Below are positions 28,097 to 41,811 of a DNA stretch of 64,000 nt, one piece after another. The position numbers and the translations under genes are program-made. This DNA comes from Tyto alba. Lineage: Eukaryota > Chordata > Aves > Strigiformes > Tytonidae. Below the pieces are notes generated by a model. The model was not told the origin of the DNA, made no database searches, and worked only from the letters and a program-made list of their open reading frames with translations. Each line of letters begins with the position of its first letter. Within the stretch, counting starts at the first letter, position 1. Location: NCBI RefSeq assembly GCF_018691265.1, contig NW_024881313.1, positions 38,371,518 to 38,435,517 of the forward strand, written 5' to 3'.

Positions 28097-28720
28097 CTAA
28101 AAGCATAACAAGAAAATGAAAGGCAACAGAGAGCAGAGATCAACATCGCTTTGAAAAACATCCTCATCTAGCAGCTGCTTTGCAGTTTTTCCTCACTGAC
28201 CTCTGCACAGTTTCCCTGCCACCTCCTCTCAGCCACTGTGCTCTTCAGTCCCACTGCCTTGCTTCAAGCACCTTTTTCCATAAACAGCTATCAAACAGTC
28301 CTCAAAAAAGTTTTTGGGTCTTTTTAACCCTAGCATTCAAAAAGCAATGTTTTAAAATCTTTTTAAACAGATCTATTTAAATAAACACTTTTACAGAGGA
28401 GCAAGTTGGGTTAAACCCAAGTGAATGTGGCAACCACATTATACTGACTAAAGGGAACACAGACTGTTTGCAACCACCCAGCCCTCCTTCCCACATTTCA
28501 AAGAAAAGTTCGGATCCTCCCATTTTTGGGTCAAGGTGTGACTGATAGAGGAAGGATTTATCTTAGTGTTCCTTTTGGGGCCTAGACACCAAGAGTGTGG
28601 CTTACACCTTTCCCCCAACTTTCTAAGCACTGTGATAACATTAAAGCAATAAAGTTGCTACCCATTTATATGTCTAGAGATTTACTTAGTATGACTAAAG
28701 ACTGTCAGTTTTCTGATGTA

Positions 28721-29254
28721 GAATCACAGAATGGTTTGAGCTTGAAAGGACCTTAAAGCCCATCCAGTTCCTCCTCCACCACAAGCAGGGCCCCCTTCCC
28801 CCAGCCCAGGGGGCTCCCAGCCCCGTCCAACCTGGCCTTGAACCCTTCCAGGGAGGGGGCACCCACAGCTGCTCTGGGCATTCTGTGCCAGTGCCTCATC
28901 CCCTTCACGGGGAAGAATTTCTGCCTTAGATCTCACCTAAATCTGCCCTCTAGCAGCTTAAAACAGTCACCCCTCGCCCTATCCCCACCCCCTGATCAAG
29001 AGTCACCCCCCACCTTTCCTGACCCCCCTTTAAGCTCTGGGAGGCTGCTCGAAGGTTTCCCCAGAGCCTTCTCTTCTCCAGGCTGAACCCCCCCAACTCT
29101 CTCAGCCCGGCCTCCCAGGGGAGCTGCTCCAGCCCCCCCAGCATCTTTGTGGCCTCCTCTGACCCCGCTCGAGCAGCTCCGTGTCCTTCTGCTGTTGGGG
29201 GCCCCCGAGCTGGACACAGCACTTCAGGGTGGGGGTCTCATGAGAGCAGCAATC
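28721..29254 (-). mobile_element. CR1 LINE fragment, 5'-truncated
   Basis: Begins GAATCACAGAATGGTTTGAG, the inverted CR1 3' tail. It then runs through the C-rich block and CTTCTGCTGTTGGGGGCCCC to the TTCAGGGTGGGGGTCTCATG region. It lies in the first CCDC13 intron, just 3' of the CpG island. Confidence 0.93.
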
Positions 29255-29429
29255 CCAGCTCCCTTTCCTTCTATTTGACATTTACTGTCAGCAAAATCTC
29301 AAGTGTACCTTTGGCCTAGGAGAAACAAATCACTACAAACTTTCAAAGGCACACCCTCCACTGAGCAATTATCACAGGCCCTTTCTCACACTGAGGCAGC
29401 GATCATGTTGATAAAGTGTCAAAAGGCAC

Positions 29430-30080
29430 GCTATGCCCCTGTGTGTGCTGAGACGCCTTGCTGGCGGGCACCACGGGTGCGGACACGGTGTACGAAGGCC
29501 TGCCAAGTGCCAAGAGCAGCGCCCGGTGCCCTCTGCACAGCCCGCCAGGCCGCCTGGCTCTGAGCGATGGCCTAGGGGCAACCTTCAGCCCCTCCAGCCT
29601 ACCTGGGTACCGACTCCAAAGCTGGCGCTGAGGGCTCCGCCGCCGGAGCTGAAGTTTGGGGAGAAAAAAAGGTTTTTTTTTTCCCTTTTCCCCGCCGTTC
29701 TGCCCGCCTCGGCGGGGCCGGGCCAGGCCGCAGCCGCACGCGGTTGTCATAACAACGGCGGCCGCCAAGGGCAGGGCCGCGCATGCGCCGAGCGCGGGAA
29801 GCCACCCCCCCACACCCCACCCCCCCCCCCTCAGCGCCTCAGGCAGCCATGACAGTTCCTCCTCCGCCGTTCCTGTACCTCGGGGAATTTCCCTCCCTTC
29901 CCCGTAGAAAGCCCGGTCCCTCCGGGTTACGGAGGTGACGCGAAGGTTTCTGCTCCTTATCCCGTCCCACGCTGAGGGGGGAGGGAGGAAGGCAGCTACA
30001 GGAAAAGGGCTCTGCGCAACGGAGGGCGGCTCCTTACGCCCTTCCCAGCTCCGCCCCGGTGAGGGAGATCTAGGAGAACA
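29430..30080. promoter_or_regulatory. CpG island, CCDC13 promoter
   Basis: A dense GC- and CpG-rich block set in AT-rich flanks, just upstream of CCDC13 on its strand. A good minus-strand donor (CCCAG|GTAGGC, GT at 29602-29601) would end a non-coding first exon starting at 29603. The first coding exon at 28096 needs such an upstream exon because its acceptor is six bases before the ATG. The long open frames here on both strands are products of base composition, not genes. Confidence 0.75.
29743..29756. promoter_or_regulatory. RFX X-box (GTTGTCATAACAAC)
   Basis: Two inverted half-sites, GTTGTC and AACAAC, separated by AT, match the X-box bound by RFX factors that activate ciliary genes. It lies about 140 bp upstream of the presumed non-coding first exon's donor, inside the CpG island, where a CCDC13 core promoter would be. 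CCDC13 is a ciliogenesis gene, which fits. Confidence 0.7.
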
Positions 30081-30210
30081 AGGAGCCAAGGTCAGCAGGA
30101 TCGCAGCGGTTAGGAATACTCTTTCCAGTAGCACTGCACCCTCCCAGGTGATTTTTATTCATACGGATAAACTCACCCCATTCCTCCGCAGGAGGCTGCA
30201 TGCACAGGGG

Positions 30211-30239
30211 GAGCCCCCCCCCCAAAAAAAAAAAAAAAA
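30211..30239. repeat. C-run followed by A-run
   Basis: About 10 C then 16 A, in the gap between the CCDC13 island and the end of HIGD1A. Confidence 0.85.
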
Positions 30240-30287
30240 CACCAAACAAATCCATAGCAAACACTTGCTATCTCCAGTGCTCACGCA

Positions 30288-30293
30288 TTTATT
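30288..30293 (-). terminator. candidate polyadenylation signal of HIGD1A
   Basis: AATAAA on the minus strand (TTTATT on plus), about 1.06 kb after the HIGD1A stop and just before the CCDC13 CpG island. Other minus-strand AATAAA copies occur nearby (for example around 30440), so the choice is tentative. Confidence 0.35.
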
Positions 30294-31352
30294 GATATTT
30301 CATCTCCCACTGCTCTGTACAATATATCACAGGAAGGTGCAGTATGTACCTTGTAGCATTTGTTACAAAGAGACACACTGTCACCATGGAATGCAAGCTA
30401 TAGGAGAAAATGCGGTTTTTACAAATTGGCTTTATCAACACATTTATTTCTGTGACTGCTGTTGGAGGTACAAGGGGTTTGAGTGTAAAATAACAGTGGC
30501 AATTTACAGAGAAGGGTTTTAAGACCTCATCGAGGATGATGGGGGCTTTTCAGATTGAAATGTTTTAAAATTTCTATAGGGAATGATACTGCAGAAATCA
30601 GGGCTAAATCGTATCCTTTAACTAAAAGGATCAGAACACCAAAGTTTAGATTTCACAATATGTATTTTAAATGTTACATTTAAATGTTATTCAGAAGAAC
30701 ACTGTAAATAAAAGTTAAAAAATAGAGGAATCTTAGAGTCTGAAAATCTATAGTAAAAATAGGGAGCCTGTGTCTTCATTAACAATGAATAAATATAACA
30801 TTTAAATAGCTGCAACGTACCAAATACTTATGCCTTAAATAAAAAAAAAATAGATGTTTATATCTCAATATTTTAGAAGTCATTTAGTGCTAACTGGAAG
30901 CTTCTAAATTACAAAAAGTTGGAGGCTGACAAATATACAAGATAGAAAATGACAGCAAAGCATTCACAACACTACCTAATGTTCTGCCTGAGGCTGAACA
31001 GAAGCTAGTTCAGACTTTGTGGTTTTAGGGCAACAGCAGCAAAAAGGAGTCACCAATTTTAAGACTGAGCTGACAGTCGAGAGGGAAGGTAAAGGGACTG
31101 TTCTCTACTATATCCCCTAAAAACTGGGATATGGTAGCGCCAATCAAAGAATCAGACCGTGATACCCACTCCCTCAGTGCGCAATCATTTAGGCTGCCAG
31201 CTTCAAGACAGTGTACCATGCACAAAATAGATATAGGGCAATTTTCCAATACCATGTATTATTTTTTTTTTTCCTCAAGAACCCCTTGATAGGAGGTTTG
31301 TAGCTGCAGTTCACAGGCCACCACCAGGACAGAGATTTCAGTCATCCTCCCA

Positions 31353-34056
<2,704 letters not shown>

Positions 34057-35541
34057 GGTGGCTGCGAAAACAAAGAGTCTCTCTTCAGTTTTAGAAACAC
34101 CGAGTTAAGAGAACTTTTAGAAGAAAATCCCTCGTGTATTCCACCAGTCATGAATGTCCATGTAGTGATGTATGAGCACAGGAGCTAGACTCGAGCTGAT
34201 GAACTACATACCGATGATTTAAATCAAGTGAAATTTTGGGAAGCAAGATCTTTACGTACTAGAACATGTAAGGACAGGAGGGCAAAAAAAAAGATATAGT
34301 GGAGCAACAAATTTCTGCCCTCTGTTTTCACACCGTTACAGATCCCAGTGCCCCCACCCCAGGCAGCAAGAAGCCACTGAAAGCTTTGGTCACTGCCTGT
34401 GTTTCCTTTAAGCCTTCCATCCTCCACCACACCGCTCTGCTTTCACAGGCTGGTCCTTCATAGCAGCTCTGACCTCAGGAGAGTTCATTCCTCCTCTTTC
34501 ACACCCTGCCAAGAACAGCAAGCGAAGCACTTGGGGCGGAAAGCGCGAGTTGCTGCGGAAGGTTGGCTCTACCTGGCAGCTCCATCATTCACTACCACGG
34601 CCTAGCCCACCGTGTTCACCGCTTCAGCGGAGTTTCAAATTCCTGCTGGACAACACCGAGTGTAAAACGGCAGCTGCTGAGGAGTGGGAACGGGTTTTGA
34701 AGCCCTTGCCAGGCACAAGCTCACGTGGGGACGCCTCGGGGTGACGAGCAGAGTTTCCACTGCAACACAGGTGATTTCTCACCTGCCCCCAAGGGAAAAA
34801 AAAAAATAAAATTAAAGCAGCAACAGGCACTAGAAGGGCTCTGCTTGCTGAGCCGTCATCACCAAACCAGTGAGACCATCCGCCAAAACTCTCCAGCTTG
34901 CTGTGCTGTCCTTGTCATGGATTACACCAAGACCTGTTCCTCCTTCAGTTTGTGACTATTTCTGCTAGCACAATTAGCTCAGCGACGTCACAGCGGTCTC
35001 TGCTAGAAAAATCTCTACCAGGATTGTTCTAGTTTTGCCATCAACACGCTCAGCAGCAAAACACAGCTCGGCCTCACGTGGAAGTACTCCAAGCTTTTGA
35101 AACAAGTCAACAGAAATGTGATTTGAGCACAGGCTGTCAAACACATGCAAAGAGACATTTCAAAGGCAGCTGTATTCCCTGGTTACACAGCATTTTGAGC
35201 ACATCCATTCCAGCGGACTGTGTTTTAAACTAAGAGTGCGAACCATCCCCTTTGCAGGCCAAAGGATTTGGTGTCTCTGCCCCTGCTACAACTACCCGGA
35301 TTTGTTAAATACTATGTTTTAGCCTGACTCATTCGGGGAAGGAAACATGAGAGCGCCCTGTCACTCAGGAGAGGTGGAGGCAGCCAGAGGTGAGATTTAC
35401 ACAAGAAAAGGATATTGAGAAATGAATCCTTTTGTCCGCTCGAAGAGGTTCCCACGACATTCAGCTCACGCAGAGGCCGGGGTGGGCGCCAGGCGGGGGA
35501 ACCCGGGCGAAACGCCGGTCCCGGCTGCCCTGACCTTGCAA

Positions 35542-35559
35542 CCCCCCCCCCCCCCCCCC
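35542..35559. repeat. poly(C) run
   Basis: C18 on plus, G18 on the HIGD1A sense strand, in the presumed first intron. Such a run can form G-quadruplexes and is hard to assemble. Confidence 0.9.
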
Positions 35560-36008
35560 GCAGCGGGAAAACGCGGGGCCCCACGGGGGACACCCGTGAC
35601 ACACGGGTGGGGAAAAGCGACAGACTTCAGCGCCTCACCCGCCAAAGAGTGGGGCGGCTCTGGGCACCGCCTGGTTGCCTTCCTCCCGCCCAAACCCACA
35701 CCGGCGCCCTGCCCTCCCCCCACACAAGGCCTCCGCTCTACTCCAAGCCTCTCCCCCTACAACTAGTGCTTCCTCCTCCTCCTCCTCCTCTTCCCCCGAG
35801 GTCTCTCCCCATCCCAGCTCTCCCCTGGGCTCCCGGATTCCCGACTTCCCCCCCAGTTCCCCGGCCCTCACCACGCTGCTGCTGCCGCCGCTCGTCCTCG
35901 CTGACCCCGACACCGGCCGGCATCTGCGGCGCCTGGCCACGCCCCCCGCCTCTTATTGGCCATCTCCGCCCCGCCCCCCTCCTCCCTAAGCACCCTCCCT
36001 TGCCGAGA

Positions 36009-36028
36009 ACTACGGCTCCCAGCGTGCC
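36009..36028 (+). promoter_or_regulatory. ZNF143/THAP11-type promoter motif
   Basis: ACTACGGCTCCCAGCGTGCC fits the vertebrate promoter element ACTACAnnTCCCAGnATGC bound by ZNF143/THAP11, with G for A at two tolerated positions. It sits about 140 bp upstream of the presumed HIGD1A first-exon donor, typical of core-promoter placement. Confidence 0.65.
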
Positions 36029-36106
36029 TCGCGACAGCTCGCCCGACCGCCCGCCAATCCTGAGCCGCCCGCGTCCTTATACGGGGTGGGGAGGCGGGGC
36101 GAACCG

Positions 36107-36114
36107 TGACGTCA
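36107..36114. promoter_or_regulatory. CRE, TGACGTCA
   Basis: Perfect palindromic CREB/ATF site with extended symmetry (CGTGACGTCACG) in the HIGD1A CpG island. Confidence 0.65.
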
Positions 36115-36195
36115 CGGAGGGGCGGAGCTGCACTGCGCATTGCGGTGCGTTCAGACGCGGGAAGCGAGTGGAGGCGGCGGCGGTGCCCCGATCTG

Positions 36196-36210
36196 CCGCT
36201 AGGGGGCGCT
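36196..36210 (+). promoter_or_regulatory. CTCF-like core motif
   Basis: CCGCTAGGGGGCGCT fits the CTCF core CCASYAGRKGGC at nearly every position. It lies at the outer border of the CpG island. Confidence 0.55.
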
Positions 36211-36278
36211 GTGGGACACAGCCCTTCCCCCCCCACCCCCGAAAGTGGGGTTTTAGATTGAAAAAAGCAACCTAAAGC

Positions 36279-36300
36279 TTTTTTTTTTTTTTTTTTTTTT
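36279..36300. repeat. poly(T) run
   Basis: T22 just outside the HIGD1A CpG island. Confidence 0.9.
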
Positions 36301-37954
36301 ACTGCGACTTCGTGGCTTTTCGCTTCAAAAAAATTCTCCTTTCTCTATAAACCCACACTTCGACGTCAGGTGGAAGCTTTCCCTCCGTCTGATTTTCTTT
36401 TTCCTGCCTGTGAATTCTCTCATCGACTATTTTTTTTTCCTGAATTTCAGCTTCGAAGCCGAGCTCGCTTTGCCCCCGCTGCATGCCAGGCAGTGAGTTT
36501 TGAAGCCCAAAGACAGCCTAGAAATTGCTCCAGTCTTTAAGCAAACCGGACTCGGGAGCAGGAGGAAAAATCCCCTGCGATCCTGAAGATGCCTAACCCC
36601 CCCCTCTAAACCCAGGGGCAGCTATCAGAGCAAAACAGTGAAGTGAAGCCCTTTTCTCCAAAACCCCGGCCTGATTTTGCAGTGTTGGGGTGCAGTGTTC
36701 ATGACTCCCCATCTCCCAGCACGAGGGGAAGCAGAGCTGCTGCTCCTCCGGGGCCACTCTGCCACTGACATGCGGCATTTTGGGCAGAATAATCGAAAGT
36801 GGCTCAGATAACCATTTGTTAGTACCGCCGTATCTCTCTAAATGTGCTTCACATTACCAGTAATCTGGTTACTTTAATTGCCAAAGCCATTAGGGCTCTG
36901 CGGAGCCTGAAAGAAAAAAAAAAAAAAAAATCTATGCAATTACCAGCTCCCGAATTGAGTTAAAATCTTGTAATAAATTACAGTGAAGGCTACTTTCTCC
37001 AGTGAGTCTCAGAGGCACGTTTAAGTCCCTGCAGCTCTGTGCAATATATGCTTTGGGGGAGAAACTCAATTAAAAACAAAAACTTATTTCATTTTAATTG
37101 CTGGTCTAATGAAACTGCTGTCACCTGTAGCGTCCCTGTGTACGTGTCTGGCACCTTGGCTTTGCGAGCGGCTTCTTGCCTTCTGCTAATGTCTATATTA
37201 CCCATATATATTTATTATAGGGTATCTTTTAAATGCAAACACATGTGTACACCAGTTGATGATGGCAACATGGAAACGAGTAAAAATAACATCTTTTTCT
37301 ATGTGTACCTACCTACCGTGGGGCAGGTTGGATGCAGAGCTGTAGCCATCCTTGCTGCTGTCTTCTCCCATTTTTACCAGGGCAGTTTAGGGTTTATAAA
37401 GAGCACCAGGGTTGGTGTGAGGGATGGCCTTGGCATGCTCAGGGTGTTCCCCATGGCCCCATTAGCTGGTGAGACTGAAACAAGCTGGAGGGTGACCACC
37501 CACCAACAGTGATGCTCTAAAACCTCTCCAATAAACCGCTTTATCAGAGACACCTTTGACAGGTGAGCGAAGGGGCGTGCCATGAAGCTGTCCCCAAAAC
37601 ATCTCTCTGCCAGGATGCCTACCACATCCCTGCTGTGCTCGATCTCTGCACAGTCAACCATGACCACAAGCTCCTTATTCTGGTACCATGTGCAAGGTTT
37701 TGCCACTGCCTGCAAAAATGTGATTGTCCCCACGGAGCTACCAACGCCCGCCAGCCCCAACCATGTCCCCTCTGGTAGCTTTTGCTGTTCTTGCAGGGAA
37801 TGAGGATTCTGCAGCATCCACGTAACACGTGGCTTATTCAGATTTCCTGGAAAAAATGCAGATTTCTACATCGGAGTATCACCCCGGGAGTCTCTTAGTG
37901 CAGAGACCAAGCACTGAGATCCTGCCCGGGAGAGTTGGGAGGTGGGCAGAGTGG

Positions 37955-38005
37955 ATGTGTTCAGCTCGGGGGCCCCCAACAGCAGAAGGACATGGACCTG
38001 CTGGT
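37955..38005 (+). mobile_element. small CR1 LINE remnant
   Basis: TTCAGCTCGGGGGCCCCCAA and CAGCAGAAGGACATGGA match, in reverse orientation, the segment at about 29170-29220 of the CR1 copy in CCDC13. Confidence 0.7.
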
Positions 38006-39803
38006 TATCTTTAAGCGAGTGGCTGGTCTATGTGCTTGACTGGGTGACCTTCATCTGACACAGTGCAGAAAAAAACCTACTTCAGACTATTCTGTGGGTG
38101 CTCTCACCACCCAGCCTGTGCATGCTGGGGGCACACAGGCTCCACCAGTCATCTTCACGTTGTGCTGACGTGGGTCCTCGGTCCCAGCAGCTCTGCCTGT
38201 CCCCAGCAGGTGCTTGAGTTGAGCTATGCAAGAGCAGGTTGTATTTGTGAAGGAGAGGTGCTGGCTCCCTGCGGCAGCCGTGGCAGAAGACACTGTGGTC
38301 CTGATGGGTATCTCAAGTGGCAAAGCCCAACTCTGGGTGAAGGCACCAGCTGTATATGTTGTAGAGGGACACGTGCTCAGACACAGCCTGGAGATGATTC
38401 CTCCAGTGCTGTCACCCACTTATCAAAACCAGGAAAGACGAAACAAAACCAGGGAAGTCACACTGAGTTCATTTCCTGCCCATCCTCTTACATAAGTAAC
38501 AGAAGTTCCTAAAAACCTGATTCAAGCCTCTGGCAGCATGGGAACAGGAGAAGCTCCTGTAAGTGCATTTTCTGCTTCTTGCTTGTAGACAAAGCTGCAT
38601 GAGAAACCTGGAGAGGTTCTCTTTTCTTCTTGAAAGTTAGCCAGCTCACAAGCGCCAGTGCTTGAGCAGGCTTGGGATTAATTTGTGAGCTCAGCCTATG
38701 TTGCATTCATCAGTTCTCTGCTATCAGCAAGGGGATGGGGATGTGAATGTTAGTGCCAGTGTTATATGGCATGGGGAGGATGCACCAGAGGGAGAAAAAG
38801 CATTGTGGTGTCCTGGAACACACCCAGAACTGGAAATTCGGGGAATGGCTTGTCCTGATGTGGGTGCAGAGGGCGTGTAGGGGGGGAAGGTGTTTAAGAG
38901 TCTTGCTCGGTGTTGTTGCGATCAGAAATGTGGGCAGATTTGGTTCCCTCTTGAAGGTGTAGTCAAAACTGTATATGGCTAAGGATGAATTTCCTTCAAA
39001 ATATGAAACAGAAAAAAAGCCCAAAAAGCTCATTCCCAGAAAAGTTTTTTTTCTGGCACTCTCCCATGGCAGATCCCTCCTCTCTATGGTTGCTCTGTCT
39101 GAAGTGCCCTGGAGCACTCCCCAAAGAACTGTGAGACAGCAAAAAAACATGTAAATCCAAACGAAATTTTCTTCTCTTTTATTTTCAGCCACCTAGAATT
39201 GCCTGGAATGGGTATTTAAGCAATTTTAGACATAGGACCGCAACAGGTATGTCCACAGCTTCACCCCTTATGGCTTCACACCCGCAAGTATCTCAGCACC
39301 TCACTCCAAGCCTCAGGTGCTTTGCTTAACCTGCTTGGGGAGGAGGGGCTCCCCTTTCCTGGGGTGTTTGTGGGAAGGGAGCCGTCCCTCGAAGTTACAG
39401 AGCCACCATGGGGTATGCCCTCCCTTGGATGCGTAGCACAATCAGGGTCCAGCAGCTTCATTTTCTCATTCCTCGGTGGCTGCGGGTCTCTGGGGCAGTG
39501 GGAGAAACAAGTCCTCAAGGAGAGCAAGGCAGCTTTGGCCATGACTGAAACCCAGTGTGTTTTAGGAGGGGAATTTGTACTATTTTTTTCCCTGTGACAG
39601 CCCTGGCTTGCTGTCAGAGCCTGGAAATTAGTCTTGATTTTTAAACCCCACATTAACCTTCATGGTACCAACAGGAGGTGGCTCAGGCAGATCCCGTCTC
39701 CCATTGTGGGAGCTGGGGTCTTCAGCGACAGCCATTGCCCAGTTTGGATGGCTTTTGGAGGATGAAACCCAGGTAGTGCTCTTGTGTGGTGGTTTTGTGT
39801 TGG

Positions 39804-39827
39804 TTTTTTTTTTTTTTTTTTTTTTTT
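39804..39827. repeat. poly(T) run
   Basis: T24, intergenic, preceded by GTTTTGTGTTGG. Confidence 0.9.
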
Positions 39828-40097
39828 CCCGAAAATCATACTTCAGAAGTAGGAAGCTCTCCACATCAGTCATCATTTCCTGAAATCTGGGTTGCAGCTG
39901 TCTAAACACTGACACCAGCCTGGAGTCCCGGGGAATGACCAACTACACAGCCCGCCTTGATCAGCAGGGTTTCAACCCACGCCTTGTCTCACACAGGATC
40001 GAGTCCAGCAACATCCCTCCAGCTAAATCTCTACCTCTACCTCTAACCTCAATTCAGGAGTTGATTCTGGTGTCTACATGTCCTTATTTTGTATAAG

Positions 40098-40213
40098 GCT
40101 TTGAGCAACCTGGTCTAGAGGAAGGTGTCCCTGCCTGTGGCAGTGGGGTTGGAACTAAATTATTTTTAAGGTCCCTTCCTACCCAAACTTTCCTATGGTT
40201 CTATGATTCTAAA
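40098..40213 (+). mobile_element. CR1 LINE 3' tail
   Basis: GAGCAACCTGGTCTAGAGGA, AGGTGTCCCTGCC, TAAGGTCCCTTCCTACCCAA and the terminal TTCTATGATTCT octamer-type tail are the CR1 3' end in sense orientation. The adjacent LTR starts 8 bp after it. Confidence 0.9.
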
Positions 40214-40221
40214 ATTACATG

Positions 40222-41243
40222 TGTCGTGGTTTAAGCCCAGAAGACAACTGAGCACCACGCAGCCACTCGCTCACTCCTTCCTCCTCGAGGATGGGGAGGG
40301 GAAAATCAAATGAAAAGCTCAGGGATTGAGACAAGGATAGGGAGGGATGAGTCACCAATTATGGCCATGGGCAAAAGACAGACTTGATTGGGAAAGGAAA
40401 AGAACATCAATTTAATTTGACCACCACCACTGCCACTTTATCAATCAAACAGAGTAGGACAGGGAGAAATACAACCACATCTTAAAAACACCTTCCCCCT
40501 ACCTCTCCCTTCTTCCTGGGCTCATCTTTCCTCCCAATTTCTCTACCTCCTCACCTCCAGCAGCTCATGGGGGCAGGGAAAGGGAGGTTGTGGTCAGTTC
40601 ATCACCTTTTGTTTCTACTGCTCCTTCCTCCTCAGGGGGAGGACTCTTCACACTCTTCCGCTGTTCCAGCGTGGGATCCTACTCACTGGAGACAGTTCTC
40701 CGCAAACCTCTCTGACATCAGTCCTTCCCCACAGGCTGCAGCTCTTCATGAACTGCTCCAGCGTGGGTCCCTGCCGTGGGCTGTAGTCCTCCCAGCAACA
40801 GGCTGCTCCAGCACGGGCTTCCCACAGAGTCCCGGCCTTCTCTGGGCACATCCACCTGCTCTGGTGTGGGGTCCTCCACGGGCTGCAGGCGGGCATCTGC
40901 TCCACCGGTGACCTCCATGGGTGGCAAGGGGACAGCCCACCCTCTCAGCATGGGCTGAAGGGGGGGTCTCTGCTCTGTCACACTTCCCCTTCCTCCTCCT
41001 CCTTTCTTCCACTGACCTCAGTGTTTGTAGAGGTATCTCCCTCACAACTCCCACTCCTCCTCTCAGGTTCGCCTTCTTAAATATGTTATTACAGAGGCAC
41101 AGCCACCATCGCTAGTTGGTTCAGCCTTGGCCAGAGGCAGGTCCAACTTGGAGCTGGGGGAGCTTCTAGAAGCTTCTCACAGGAGCCACATTTGTAGCCC
41201 TCTCCCCCACTCCCAAAACCCTGCTACACCCAAACCCAACACA
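40222..41243. mobile_element. solo LTR of an avian endogenous retrovirus
   Basis: A 1,022-bp unit starting TGTCGTGGTTTAAGCCCAGA and ending CCCAACACA (TG...CA). It includes the segments AACTGAGCACCACGCAGCCA, AAACACCTTCCCCCTACCTC and CTTGGCCAGAGGCAGGTCCA, which I recognise from a widespread bird LTR (probably ERVL-like). An internal array of diverged CTGCTCCAGCGTGGGTCC units lies at about 40660-40900. Flanks ACATG and GTATG agree at 3 of 5 bases, so the target duplication is decayed or absent. No gag/pol sequence adjoins it, hence solo. The strand of the original provirus cannot be fixed by eye. Confidence 0.8.
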
Positions 41244-41811
41244 GTATGATTCAATATTTTCCACTTACCTTTTAAAAGAATCCATGGCTTGGTGTCCTAG
41301 AGCTGGCATGGAGAGTGGTCAGTGTCCCACCAGGAACAGTGATATGTTCAACATTTCACCTCTGAGAGAAGCCTCACTAACATAAAGGTGCTGGTGGCAG
41401 GTTCTGCTTCATGGGAAATTGAGATGCCGATTCCTCAGTGGTGTTCCGGGTGAATCTAAAGCAGTTCACAGCGAGGTGTGGTGGTGGATTTCCCATAAAT
41501 TAGACCAGAAACTTCCTCAAAAGCTTGCAGTGGTGTCAGGAGGAAGTGATGAGTTATATCAGGTCATTTACATCCAAGTTTTAATGTGTCACAGTAAGGA
41601 AACCAGAATTATTTTTTATATATGTACGTATAGACAGCTGTCCCCATGCCGTAGGCAAAGGCCGAGGAGTTCAGGACGCAAAATACTTAGCAGAAGGTGG
41701 CAGAAATTTAAACCTATGAGCTAGAGGAGAAGCCTCCGTGATGTGATGTTTGCCTTTCCCATGTGGATCGGAACAACATTTTGATCCCCTTCACTTGTCT
41801 TTTGCTCCTAG

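Larger units (their letters stand above)
35440..36220. promoter_or_regulatory. CpG island, HIGD1A promoter
   Basis: GC-rich block upstream of HIGD1A. A minus-strand donor (GCGTG|GTGAGG, GT at 35871-35870) would end a non-coding first exon starting at 35872. An inverted CCAAT box lies at 35955-35959 (ATTGG on plus) and a plus CCAAT near 36054. The island could also serve a plus-strand transcript, including a distal ACKR2 first exon, but no plus-strand exon can be shown. The 286-residue and other open frames here are proline/arginine-rich composition effects. Confidence 0.75.
36221..41811. other. HIGD1A-ACKR2 intergenic/5' region
   Basis: No coding gene was recognised. Contents: homopolymers (36279-36300, 36914-36930, 39804-39827), a small CR1 piece (37955-38005), a CR1 tail (40098-40213) and a solo LTR (40222-41243). 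Open frames of 147-160 residues on the minus strand (37817-37374 and 39192-38710) show no family likeness. The 5' exon(s) of ACKR2 must lie somewhere here on the plus strand but could not be placed. Confidence 0.5.

Noticed and set aside
29403..30134. 243-residue minus-strand open frame
   Set aside because: Same cause: CpG island of CCDC13. Low-complexity R/P/A composition and no family likeness.
35415..36275. 286-residue plus-strand open frame
   Set aside because: It lies wholly in the HIGD1A CpG island, with Pro/Arg/Ser-rich composition, overlapping frames on both strands and no domain. High GC removes stop codons.
37374..37817. 147-residue minus-strand open frame
   Set aside because: No motif of a known family. 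I considered a retroviral or transposon remnant but saw no catalytic motif.
38710..39192. 160-residue minus-strand open frame in the ACKR2 upstream region
   Set aside because: It opens with a GTG, has no recognisable domain and reads like random translated DNA. No transcription evidence can be seen.
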